Shown one piece after another: positions 39,576-46,986 of a stretch of 64,000 nucleotides of DNA. Under the pieces are notes generated by a model, which was not told the origin of the DNA, searched no databases, and saw nothing but the letters and a program-made list of their open reading frames with translations. The stretch is from Paenibacillus_E sp052115445. GTDB lineage: Bacteria > Bacillota > Bacilli > Paenibacillales > NBRC-103111. The number at the start of each line of letters is the position of its first letter. Position 1 is the first letter of the stretch. The translations under genes were made by a program, and so were the position numbers. Where the stretch lies: positions 124,001-188,000 of the forward strand of contig NZ_JBFRGR010000007.1 of NCBI RefSeq assembly GCF_052115445.1, read 5' to 3'.

Positions 39576-40073
39576 TTATACTTTTGACGACTGGGGAGGG
39601 GTATAGCGGTAGCCGGTTGAGGTTCGCTCAGGGCCTGGACCCTCTTGTTCGGGCGACGATTTCGAGAGATCGTCTGACGCGCGCTCCTGTCGCGGTTCTT
39701 TGGTGACTTGAGAACGCTGGAATGCCTTATCCACGGCCTCATCCTGCGCTTTCCCATTCGGTTTAGCACCGAAATTGTTGCCCAAATTCAACGAACCGCT
39801 AAGCTCCTTAATGTCGAGATGATCGAGTCGAAATGTTAAGTTTTCGAGAACAGGCTGATGGACGTGCAGATTATCGATATGAATGCGCGGGTGTTTAGCA
39901 GAGAGGTCGGCTAACTGTTCTTCCAATTTTCGAAGCCGCTGTTCCAATAAGTGAACGGTTTGTGTGTGTACGGAAGACGGCAAAGATTCTGTTCGCATAA
40001 CTGATGGCGGTTTGGGAGTGGCGTTAGAGGGTCCGGTTGGAGGCGGCGACTTTTTCTTTTTTTGAAACCACAT
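39576..40073 (-). CDS. gerPC: GerPC-like spore germination protein
   Basis: A 165-aa protein: basic, Pro-rich start, then a coiled coil (VHLLEQRLRKLEEQLADLSA) and the GerPC-type stretch IHIDNLHVHQPVLENLTFRL / DHLDIKELSGSLNLG. The tail is hydrophilic and disordered. It sits between two GerPA/PF-type genes on the same strand, as in gerP operons, with 17 and 8 bp gaps. Confidence 0.8.
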   Translation of the reverse strand: MWFQKKKKSPPPTGPSNATPKPPSVMRTESLPSSVHTQTVHLLEQRLRKLEEQLADLSAKHPRIHIDNLHVHQPVLENLTFRLDHLDIKELSGSLNLGNNFGAKPNGKAQDEAVDKAFQRSQVTKEPRQERASDDLSKSSPEQEGPGPERTSTGYRYTPPQSSKV

Positions 40074-40081
40074 AGGTTAGG

Positions 40082-40300
40082 TCAGCTCTTTCGTGTATTC
40101 GGTTTAACATCAAACGTATCATTATCCAGGACCGCATGCTTCCCGCCCAACACAACATTACGTTTACCATTTATGGCCCCAAGCCCTTGATTCGTCTTGA
40201 CAGAATGTCTTCTGCCGCTGATCCGATTACTGCCCTTATTAACGCTAGAGTTCTCCGTTATGTCATCAATATGAATGGATTGAAATTGGATCCGAACCAT
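40082..40300 (-). CDS. GerPA/GerPF-family spore germination protein
   Basis: A 72-aa protein from ATG 40300 (GGAGGGA 6 bp upstream): IQFQSIHIDDITENSSVNKG, NQGLGAINGKRNVVLG and AVLDNDTFDV. First gene of the minus-strand gerP group. Confidence 0.82.
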   Translation of the reverse strand: MVRIQFQSIHIDDITENSSVNKGSNRISGRRHSVKTNQGLGAINGKRNVVLGGKHAVLDNDTFDVKPNTRKS

Positions 40301-40388
40301 GGTCATTCCCTCCAAATCCTCTAATTTTAGCTTCTCCCTCCCATGTATATGGGGACAAACGCAGAATCATTTCTTTTTTTGCAAAACA

Positions 40389-40441
40389 AAAAGATCACCG
40401 TAGCTCCTCCTTCATAAAAGGAGGAGCTACGGTGATCTTTC
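40389..40441 (-). terminator. Strong terminator
   Basis: A near-perfect stem of about 23 bp (AAAGATCACCGTAGCTCCTCC and complement) downstream of the Hsp20 gene. Confidence 0.88.
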
Positions 40442-40454
40442 TTCAACCGTTGTC

Positions 40455-40898
40455 TCAAGTAAACTGTATGGGAATAACCTTCTCTCCACCCTCCGGAGCA
40501 AGCGGAATACGAATGATAAGCAAACCGTTATGATACTGTGCTCGCATCTGATCGGTCAAAGCTCTGCCAGGCAAGCGAATCGCTCGCTCAAATGTGCCAA
40601 AATAGCGCTCAGACAGTCGCATTTGCTCATCACTGACCTGATAAGGACGAACGAGCATTCCTCTGATTAAGAGGGACTGGTCGCGGAAGGATAGCTGGAT
40701 GTTCTCAGGGGATGACAATCCTGGAACCTCAGCGACCACAACGAGTTCCTGCGGCGTTTCATACATATCAACTCGGGGTCCGGTTAGCGGAATAATACTG
40801 GCAATATCCTGCCAGAACTCGGGGCCTAACACATCGCCGGCTTGCGCCGATAGTCCCTTCCAATCGGGTTTTGACGAACGATTGCCTGGAGGATTCAT
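40455..40898 (-). CDS. Hsp20/alpha-crystallin family protein
   Basis: A 147-aa small heat-shock protein: alpha-crystallin domain about 45-140 with VDMYETPQELVVVAEVPGLS, FGTFERAIRLPG and the C-terminal strand NGLLIIRIPL. Located amid spore genes, it may be a coat-associated type such as CotM, which is inference. Confidence 0.88.
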   Translation of the reverse strand: MNPPGNRSSKPDWKGLSAQAGDVLGPEFWQDIASIIPLTGPRVDMYETPQELVVVAEVPGLSSPENIQLSFRDQSLLIRGMLVRPYQVSDEQMRLSERYFGTFERAIRLPGRALTDQMRAQYHNGLLIIRIPLAPEGGEKVIPIQFT

Positions 40899-41008
40899 CT
40901 GCCATCATCACCTGACTTCACCATTAAAAGTAGAGCTGCAAGCAGCTTGCTACTAGTTTATGTGGGGATGCGTCGGATTATGGCTGACATCTAAAATGCG
41001 GGACATGC

Positions 41009-41302
41009 TTACTGCTGCGGAGGCTGCTGATTCGCCATCTGCTGCTGTGCCATGCGTACGAGTTCTCGTACCATCGCGCCGCCGATTGGACCGCCGACTC
41101 GGCCGGCGTCTTCTGAGCTGAGTTGCCCATTATAGCCTTGCTGCAAAGGGACACCAAGTGTGCGGGCAACCTCGTATTTGACAAGATCAGGTCGCTGCGG
41201 ATTAACGGCATAGCCTTGATTTTGCATAACGTGGGCCTTGAGAAGCCCTAAGCCATGTTCGGATTCGGGCACCATAGCCCGGTTTCTTCTTCTTCGTGAC
41301 AT
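41009..41302 (-). CDS. Alpha/beta-type small acid-soluble spore protein
   Basis: A 97-aa DNA-binding spore protein. The conserved blocks KYEVARTLGVPLQQGYNGQL, SSEDAGRVGGPIGGAMVREL and VRMAQQQ are present, including the GPR-protease site region KYEVA. The N-terminal extension (MSRRRRNRAMVPESE) is longer and more basic than in B. subtilis SspA. Confidence 0.92.
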   Translation of the reverse strand: MSRRRRNRAMVPESEHGLGLLKAHVMQNQGYAVNPQRPDLVKYEVARTLGVPLQQGYNGQLSSEDAGRVGGPIGGAMVRELVRMAQQQMANQQPPQQ

Positions 41303-41337
41303 CGTCTATCACCTCTTAGGTGTTAGGATGCCCTGCC

Positions 41338-41775
41338 TCATTTCGAATCATGAGTACGAAAGGTGAAATATTTATGCCCGACATAATTGCCAATCGTGTA
41401 CAAGCCATTCCCTACCAGGATGGCACCGTTATGGAGCCAGTTCGTGCTGGCATTTGGGAGATAAGAACTGAGCGCTTCGGCAAGCAGCCAGCTGATCCCA
41501 TAAGAAAATCCGTAACAGACGAGTATGATCAGTCCGAACTTCCACCAACTGCTGCCGATGCTGGCTTTGGAGCGAAAGGTAAACGTACGGTTCAGCAGAT
41601 AACTCACTACCGCACCAATCGTATTGCCGCCAAAGGTCGATAGCCAGTAATTCAGATCTAGTAGGTTATAAAGTGCAAAACTGGCGGATAGACCCACCAG
41701 CGTATTCAACACACCAACGAGTAAGAAACGCGCAAAGCTGCCTGTTAGCAAGGATTTGAGTGAAGTGGAGGTCAT
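41338..41775 (-). CDS. GtrA-family membrane protein
   Basis: A 145-aa protein with four membrane helices; start FARFLLVGVLNTLVGLSASF and RTFTFRSKAS are typical. The family is thought to flip polyprenyl-phosphate-linked sugars. It begins 5 bp after the glycosyltransferase stop, so the two form an operon. Confidence 0.9.
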   Translation of the reverse strand: MTSTSLKSLLTGSFARFLLVGVLNTLVGLSASFALYNLLDLNYWLSTFGGNTIGAVVSYLLNRTFTFRSKASIGSSWWKFGLIILVCYGFSYGISWLLAEALSSYLPNASTNWLHNGAILVGNGLYTIGNYVGHKYFTFRTHDSK

Positions 41776-41780
41776 TCCAA

Positions 41781-42791
41781 TTACCGCCTTGCAGAGGCAG
41801 GTTGACTCGCCTGCGAAGTGAGGGTTGCCTGCTCTTGAGCTTGCTCGGTTAAATCCTTTTCGATAACGAAAAGCGGGCGCTGCTTCACTTCTTTATATAT
41901 TTTACCTATGTATTCGCCGATCAAACCAATCGCAAGTAGCTGTACACCACCGATGAACCAGACAGAGAGAATAAGAGAAGTCCAACCCGTAACGTTCTCC
42001 CCAAGTAATTTGCCTACAATCGCATAAATAGCCGCAACTACACTAAGTGCGAAGAGCAGAAAGCCCATCACCGTAACCAAACGAATGGGAGTTACACTGA
42101 AAGATGTGATGCCATCGAAGGCAAAAGCGAGCATTTTGCGCAGCGGATATTTGGATTCACCAGCAAATCGTTCCTTCCGGTCATAATAGACCTGTGTAGA
42201 GGGAAATCCTAGCAGAGGGACTAATCCTCGGAGGAATAAATTAACCTCTTGAAACTTCTCCAAATTATCGAGCGTACGCTTGCTCATTAAGCGGAAGTCC
42301 GCATGATTGTATTGAATTTTTACACCTAACGAAGTCATGAGTTTATAAAAGCCTTGCGCTGTAGCTCGCTTGAAAAAAGTATCAGATGAACGATCCTGAC
42401 GGATACCGTAGACAATATCGTAGCCTTCATGGAATTTAACAAGAAATTCACGAATGACAGATGTATCGTCCTGCAGATCCGCATCGATGGAAACGACACA
42501 GTCGGAATACGCTTTCGCTTTCAGAAGTCCAGCGAGTAAGGCGCTTTGATGACCGGCATTTTTGGCCAGCTTAAGCCCAGTAATGAATGGATTGGAAAGG
42601 TGGAATCGCTCGATTAGCGACCATGTTGCATCTTTACTGCCATCATCAACAAATAATACCGTACTGCCCTGGGCAACCAATTGATCTGTAATGAGAGAAT
42701 CTAATACTTCACTGAGTTGAAAAACAGTTTCGGGGAGGACTTCTTCTTCATTATAACAAGGGACCACAATGGTCAAAATCGGTTTAGACAC
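41781..42791 (-). CDS. GtrB/DPM1-type family 2 glycosyltransferase
   Basis: A 336-aa enzyme loading a sugar onto undecaprenyl phosphate: GT-A domain with TIVVPCYNEEEVLPETV, FVDDGSKDATW, SIDADLQDD (DxD) and two C-terminal membrane helices (about 235-260 and 270-295). GTG start with GAGG 7 bp upstream. With GtrA it likely decorates a wall polymer or spore glycan. Confidence 0.93.
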   Translation of the reverse strand: MSKPILTIVVPCYNEEEVLPETVFQLSEVLDSLITDQLVAQGSTVLFVDDGSKDATWSLIERFHLSNPFITGLKLAKNAGHQSALLAGLLKAKAYSDCVVSIDADLQDDTSVIREFLVKFHEGYDIVYGIRQDRSSDTFFKRATAQGFYKLMTSLGVKIQYNHADFRLMSKRTLDNLEKFQEVNLFLRGLVPLLGFPSTQVYYDRKERFAGESKYPLRKMLAFAFDGITSFSVTPIRLVTVMGFLLFALSVVAAIYAIVGKLLGENVTGWTSLILSVWFIGGVQLLAIGLIGEYIGKIYKEVKQRPLFVIEKDLTEQAQEQATLTSQASQPASARR

Positions 42792-42873
42792 AGTACCTCG
42801 TCTCCGTCCTAAGTAGGGAATAGATGAAATTCAGGCTTAAGCTTTTATTATAGCTAAAAGGACTAAAAAAAGT

Positions 42874-42907
42874 AAGCGGCCGGAACGGAATCACCGTCCC
42901 AGCCGCT
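42874..42907 (-). terminator. Terminator of the YjcZ-type gene
   Basis: On the minus strand AGCGGCTGGGACGG / CCGTTCCGGCCGCT with a T-run (TTACTTTTTTT). Confidence 0.8.
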
Positions 42908-42922
42908 GTCATGCAATTTATA

Positions 42923-43033
42923 TTACCAACCAAACCCGAATGTACTAAGAACGATAACCAAGAGGACATATAGTACGAGGACTACAGCAGTGCTTGAATA
43001 ACCTACGCCGCCAGTTCCGCAACCACAACTCAT
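42923..43033 (-). CDS. YjcZ-family small sporulation protein
   Basis: A 36-aa protein, MSCGCGTGG at the start followed by one hydrophobic helix (TAVVLVLYVLLVIVLSTF) and FGW end, the YjcZ/SscA pattern of small spore-coat membrane peptides. RBS GGAGGG 6 bp before the ATG. Confidence 0.88.
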   Translation of the reverse strand: MSCGCGTGGVGYSSTAVVLVLYVLLVIVLSTFGFGW

Positions 43034-43188
43034 GTCAATCCCTCCCTTCACAAAATTACTATATGTCATCTGACTAGAAGGTGTATGGATGAATGACCCG
43101 ATTGCGGAATAAATAATTGGGCAACGTGTCCATTTTGTGGGACTGGTAGGGGATGAGCACCTAAAGTAGGGAGGAGGCAATCAGACGC

Positions 43189-43974
43189 ATGCGTTACGAG
43201 GAGCGTCAACCGGATGAGACATTGCAGCGTTATATTAAGTGTTATTGGTATTTGGAGCGGGATTACAGCGCGGCAGAGGAGGAGGAGACGCTGTGGCCAG
43301 ATGGCTGCCAAGAGTTGATCTTTCATTATGGAGCTAATTTTTCTATAGGTGAGCAAGTGTTGCCAAGAGCATTTTTTGTCGGAGCCCTTTCACGTTATCA
43401 TCCACTTACCGCAGAAGGTCCCGTTCGTATATTCGGCGTGCGATTGCTGCCATGGGGTTTGCGGGCTTTCAAAGAGATGGATCATCGTACGTTGATCGAT
43501 AAGTTTCTGCCTCTCGCTGATTTGTTTCCCGAACATGAACTTCCTGAGTTGGTTCCGCAGTTGGCAGAGGCAGATTTGGACGAAGGCATCGCTTTGCTGA
43601 CAGCTTATCTTTATCGTCATTTCCAACCAGAAACCAAGCATGCCGCGATGATTAATATATTGTCCAAACTATATCGAACACCGATGGAGCAGGATGTTCC
43701 CATCAGCGTCATCGAGAGTGGATACTCTCAGCGGCATTTTGAACGGATTTGTTCAGAGCTCGTTGGCATGTCACCCAAGCGATTAAATGCCGTATCCCGT
43801 TTTAACTTGGCTAGGCTCCAAATTTTCTTCAACCCAACGATTGATATCGCGAGCTGTATGGGCCAGTTCGGCTATCATGATTACGCGCACTTTTCCAAGG
43901 AATTTAAGAGGTGTCTCGGCGTTACACCGACGGCGTATAAGAAGTGGTTGTTGGGGCTTGGGGTGGTGCGTTAG
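43189..43974 (+). CDS. AraC-family regulator with DUF6597-type N-terminus
   Basis: A 261-aa transcription factor. N-terminal sensing domain with CYWYLERDYS and WPDGCQELIFHYG; C-terminal AraC HTH (about 165-258: YSQRHFERICSELVGMSPKR and IASCMGQFGYHDYAHFSKEF). Targets unknown; no nearby partner gene. Confidence 0.88.
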   Translation: MRYEERQPDETLQRYIKCYWYLERDYSAAEEEETLWPDGCQELIFHYGANFSIGEQVLPRAFFVGALSRYHPLTAEGPVRIFGVRLLPWGLRAFKEMDHRTLIDKFLPLADLFPEHELPELVPQLAEADLDEGIALLTAYLYRHFQPETKHAAMINILSKLYRTPMEQDVPISVIESGYSQRHFERICSELVGMSPKRLNAVSRFNLARLQIFFNPTIDIASCMGQFGYHDYAHFSKEFKRCLGVTPTAYKKWLLGLGVVR

Positions 43975-44271
43975 TGGTTATTGAGTGACAGCTGATACAT
44001 ATCGACACAGCGGACACAAGCGACGCAATCGATACTGTAGACACACCAGACACAGACACAGAGGACACAGCGGACACAAGCGACGCAATCGATACAGTAG
44101 ACACACCAGACACAGAGGACACAGCGGATATAAGCGACGCAATCGATACAGTAGATCAAGCGACACGGCTTCGGAACGGCAACCCGACAGAATCNAGCAA
44201 CCCGACACCTCCGCCCCCCTCGATCCATCTGACTTTGCAGAAACTCTTGCCTTCAGGTGGTTGCTTAGGTA
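43975..44271. other. Gene-free region with tandem repeat
   Basis: The tandem repeat of 44004-44160 fills the first half. The second half, with an N at 44195, shows nothing recognisable. Confidence 0.5.
44004..44160. repeat. 54-60-bp tandem repeat, about 2.7 copies
   Basis: Copies start at 44004 (60 bp), 44064 (54 bp) and 44118 (partial). Each reads GACACAGCGGACACAAGCGA then CGCAATCGATACAGTAGACA and CACCAGACACAGAG. Copy 1 has an extra GACACA. The reverse frames are open but low-complexity. Confidence 0.85.
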
Positions 44272-44460
44272 AATAACTGGAATTTCTCCATCTAATTGAG
44301 GAGTATTTGGGCGAATTTGTGAAGTAGCTGTATTTTCTCCAGTTAATATTGGCCATTTCCTTCGACAGGAGAGAAATAGGTGGAATTAACTGGATTTTTT
44401 CCATTTAAATACCAAAAACTTTGAATAGTGTCGAAAATAGCTGGAGTTTTTACAGTTAAA
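44272..44460. repeat. Four-unit phased dyad element, copy B
   Basis: Units at 44272-44297, 44323-44347, 44384-44410 and 44436-44460; spacings 51, 61 and 52 bp. Unit 1 AATAACTGGAATTTCTCCAT, unit 2 TAGCTGTATTTTCTCCAGTT, unit 3 TTAACTGGATTTTTTCCATT, unit 4 TAGCTGGAGTTTTTACAGTT. Confidence 0.75.
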
Positions 44461-44531
44461 GTTGCAGGGAGGGGGGGGAGAGGTGGGATTGCTAAAGAGT
44501 GACAAGACTGACAAGAGTGAAGTACCACGAA

Positions 44532-45137
44532 TTATGATAAGGTTTCCCACTTCGCCCACATTTCCCTAGGGTTCAACTCGTAAACTTCACTTTCCCGAAA
44601 CATAAACTGGTGCATAATCAATTCGCGGCGCAAGGTAGCGAAATCTGGATGATAGTTTTTGAGGAAGAGGTTAAGCTCTTTTTCGGCGTAGGAGCGGCCT
44701 TTTTCTAGTTCAGTGACAAGATGCTCCAAGACAATCAGTTTTTTCTTGAGCTGTGCTGGTATATGTTTGAGCTTGCCATCGAGCGTAAAAAAGTTCCGTA
44801 AAACAGACTTCTGAAGATTTAAATTTTTGTCTTCCGTTTCCATGGATGCGGGAGCCTCCTTTTTATTTTTGAAAATCAAATCAGCAGTTGCTTGACCGTT
44901 GCTACGAATGAAGGCGTCGTTCAAGGTGAAATAAATCGTGTTTTTGTCACGGCGTTCATGAATCAAGTTGGCTTCGCGAAGTTTTGAGGCATGATGGGTA
45001 ATGGTCGCGGGAGTAACGCTCAGCTTCTCAGCGAGAGTTTGCCCATTCGTTTCGCCGTCCGCCAACAAAATAAGCATACGAATACGCGTAGCATCCGACA
45101 TGGCTTTGTGATAAGTGATGATTTTATCTAATTGCAT
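44532..45137 (-). CDS. ArsR-family regulator with DUF2087 domain
   Basis: A 201-aa protein: winged-helix HTH at about 5-90 (DATRIRMLILLADGETNG, VTPATITHHASKLREANLI) and a C-terminal DUF2087 domain (about 120-195: VLRNFFTLDGKLKHIPAQLK ... YHPDFATLRRELIMHQFM). No metal-site Cys are seen. Twin 12-bp palindromes just upstream suggest autoregulation. Confidence 0.9.
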   Translation of the reverse strand: MQLDKIITYHKAMSDATRIRMLILLADGETNGQTLAEKLSVTPATITHHASKLREANLIHERRDKNTIYFTLNDAFIRSNGQATADLIFKNKKEAPASMETEDKNLNLQKSVLRNFFTLDGKLKHIPAQLKKKLIVLEHLVTELEKGRSYAEKELNLFLKNYHPDFATLRRELIMHQFMFRESEVYELNPREMWAKWETLS

Positions 45138-45159
45138 AGACGAGAAACAACTCCTAGTA

Positions 45160-45187
45160 ATCTAATTAGATATTAATCTAATTAGAT
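45160..45187. promoter_or_regulatory. Twin operator ATCTAATTAGAT x2
   Basis: Two perfect 12-bp palindromes at 45160-45171 and 45176-45187, 16 bp apart start to start, 22 bp before the ArsR-type start codon and in its promoter region. Confidence 0.7.
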
Positions 45188-45285
45188 AATAATTAAATTA
45201 GTTTGGCATGTCAAGCGTAAAAGTTTCCTTCTAGACAGGGGTCATGTAAAATACAAGTATGGAAGTCAAAGCTTAAAGGGGAAGA

Positions 45286-45927
45286 ATGATGCGAATTCTC
45301 GTCATGACAGCAGTCGTCCCTGAACGAGATGCCATACAGCGGGGTCTTGGTCAGGATAGCAGATTTGAATATGCTTTAGCCGGCGTGGGGCTAGCCGCAG
45401 CGGCGGTGAATGGTGCCCTTGAGCTTGCTAAAGCCGATTATGACTTATTGATTATCGCTGGTATTGCAGGTGGTTTCGTCGGCCAAGCGGACATTGGCTC
45501 GCTTGTTATTGCGAGCGAAATCATCGCCGCCGATCTTGGCGTGGAGCTGCTGGATGGCTTCAGCAGCTTGGACGAGCTGGGCTTCGGCACAACGCGCATC
45601 AGCGCGAATGCCGAACTTGCCCAGCGTGTGACGGCGGCGCTGCAAGCCGCCGGTTTGCAGGCGCAAGCGGCGCCGGTACTGACGGTGGCCACGGCCACCG
45701 GAACAGCGGCAACCGCCGCTGCGCTGGCTGCGCGCGTGCCTGGCGCTGCCGCCGAAGCCATGGAAGGCTTCGGCATAGCGACAGCTGCGCAGCAGCGCGG
45801 GGTGCCTGTGTTGGAGATCCGCGCGATCTCCAACGCGGTCGGACCGCGAGACCGAGACGCCTGGCGGATCGGTGATGCCTTGAAAGCTTTAGAAGCAGCA
45901 GGTTCAGTCTTAGCGGAGGTGCTTTAA
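45286..45927 (+). CDS. mqnB: Futalosine hydrolase
   Basis: A 213-aa nucleosidase-fold protein splitting futalosine to dehypoxanthinyl futalosine in the alternative menaquinone pathway. Motifs: VVPERDAIQRGL, AGVGLAAAA, IAGIAGGFVGQADIGSLVIA and EAMEGFGIATAAQQRGVPVL then EIRAISNAVGPRDR. ATG 45286 or 45289, RBS AAAGGGGAAG. The middle part is unusually Ala-rich and GC-rich compared with its neighbours. One base separates it from mqnD. Confidence 0.92.
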   Translation: MMRILVMTAVVPERDAIQRGLGQDSRFEYALAGVGLAAAAVNGALELAKADYDLLIIAGIAGGFVGQADIGSLVIASEIIAADLGVELLDGFSSLDELGFGTTRISANAELAQRVTAALQAAGLQAQAAPVLTVATATGTAATAAALAARVPGAAAEAMEGFGIATAAQQRGVPVLEIRAISNAVGPRDRDAWRIGDALKALEAAGSVLAEVL

Positions 45928-45928
45928 A

Positions 45929-46768
45929 ATGAAAATAGCGTTCTCACCTTGTCCAAACGATACCTTTGTTTTTCATGCCTGGGCGCATGATTTAATCCCA
46001 GGCGCACCAGAACTCGATGTCCTCTACGCGGACATCGATATAACGAACCGTCTGGCTGCCGAAGGCACAGGCCCCGACGTGCTCAAAATCTCCTACGCAG
46101 CACTCCCATGGGTGCTGCAGGATTACGCCCTGCTGCCCTGCGGCGGCGCCTTGGGCAGAGGCTGCGGCCCGCTTGTGCTGACGCGGCCAAGCGAAGGAGC
46201 GGCTGACCCGGCTGCCCTTAGCGGCCGCCGAGTAGCCGTGCCAAGCGAACGCTCGACGGCGTACTTACTGTTCCGCCTATGGGCAGAACAGAACGTGCCT
46301 GGCGGCGTAGGCGAAATCGTGGTCATGCCGTTTCACGAGATCATGCCCGCCGTGCGGGACGGCCTCATCGATGCCGGCCTCGTCATTCATGAAGCGCGGT
46401 TTACTTACCCGTCGTACGGGTTAGCGCTTCTAACAGATTTGGGCAGCTGGTGGGAGCAAGACACCGGGCTGCCAATCCCACTGGGCGCCATCATCGCTCG
46501 GCGCACCATGGATTTGAAGGCGCTCGCGGGCTGGGCTCGCGCCTCCGTTGAGTACGCGTGGGCGCATCCGGAAGCTTCGCGCGACTATGTCATGCAGCAC
46601 GCGCAAGAGATGGATCCGCAGGTCGCGCAGCAGCACATCGACCTGTACGTCAATGAGTTCACTGCTGATCTCGGCGATAGCGGCTATGGCGCTGTCTTAA
46701 CCTTGCTCCAGCGGGCAGCGGAGACAGGTCTTGTGCCGCAGATGGATTATGCGGCTTTACTGAAATAG
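45929..46768 (+). CDS. mqnD: 1,4-dihydroxy-6-naphthoate synthase
   Basis: A 279-aa periplasmic-binding-protein-fold lyase of the futalosine pathway: FSPCPNDTFVFHAWAHDLIP, DITNRLA, DVLKISYAALPWV, LIDAGLVIHEARFTYPSYGL. RBS GGAGGTG lies inside the end of mqnB. mqnA and mqnC are not in the window. Confidence 0.94.
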   Translation: MKIAFSPCPNDTFVFHAWAHDLIPGAPELDVLYADIDITNRLAAEGTGPDVLKISYAALPWVLQDYALLPCGGALGRGCGPLVLTRPSEGAADPAALSGRRVAVPSERSTAYLLFRLWAEQNVPGGVGEIVVMPFHEIMPAVRDGLIDAGLVIHEARFTYPSYGLALLTDLGSWWEQDTGLPIPLGAIIARRTMDLKALAGWARASVEYAWAHPEASRDYVMQHAQEMDPQVAQQHIDLYVNEFTADLGDSGYGAVLTLLQRAAETGLVPQMDYAALLK

Positions 46769-46782
46769 CACGGGTATGGAAC

Positions 46783-46830
46783 AAGGCTGTCTTCCTTGTA
46801 GTTGAATCTACTTGGATAGACAGCCTTTTT
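46783..46830 (+). terminator. Terminator after mqnD
   Basis: Arms AAGGCTGTCT / AGACAGCCTTTTT around a 25-nt loop. Confidence 0.75.
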
Positions 46831-46986
46831 GTGTTCTTTGTATACTCACGTAGCTCCGCGCAATACTCCTCATTTACGTTTTTTACACACTCAAATATAA
46901 AGTAAAGTTAAAGTAGATTTGTAGTCATCGAGCAATCATAATTGGCGTATGCAAGAACACTTAGGTTATGAGGTGAATGATTTAGC

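Noticed and set aside
41320..41643. Plus-strand frame opposite GtrA
   Set aside because: Antisense shadow of a clear GtrA membrane protein gene.
43994..44008. A twelfth GATAC-type site (GATACATATCGACAC)
   Set aside because: The right arm is wrong, it is 35 kb from the cluster, and it sits at the edge of a tandem repeat with no promoter.
43922..44228. Open minus-strand frames encoding Val-Ser-rich repeats
   Set aside because: They are translations of the tandem DNA repeat overlapping the end of the AraC gene, with no RBS.
45438..45833. Long Ala-rich minus-strand frame within mqnB
   Set aside because: It mirrors the GC-rich mqnB gene, whose frame has all the family motifs.
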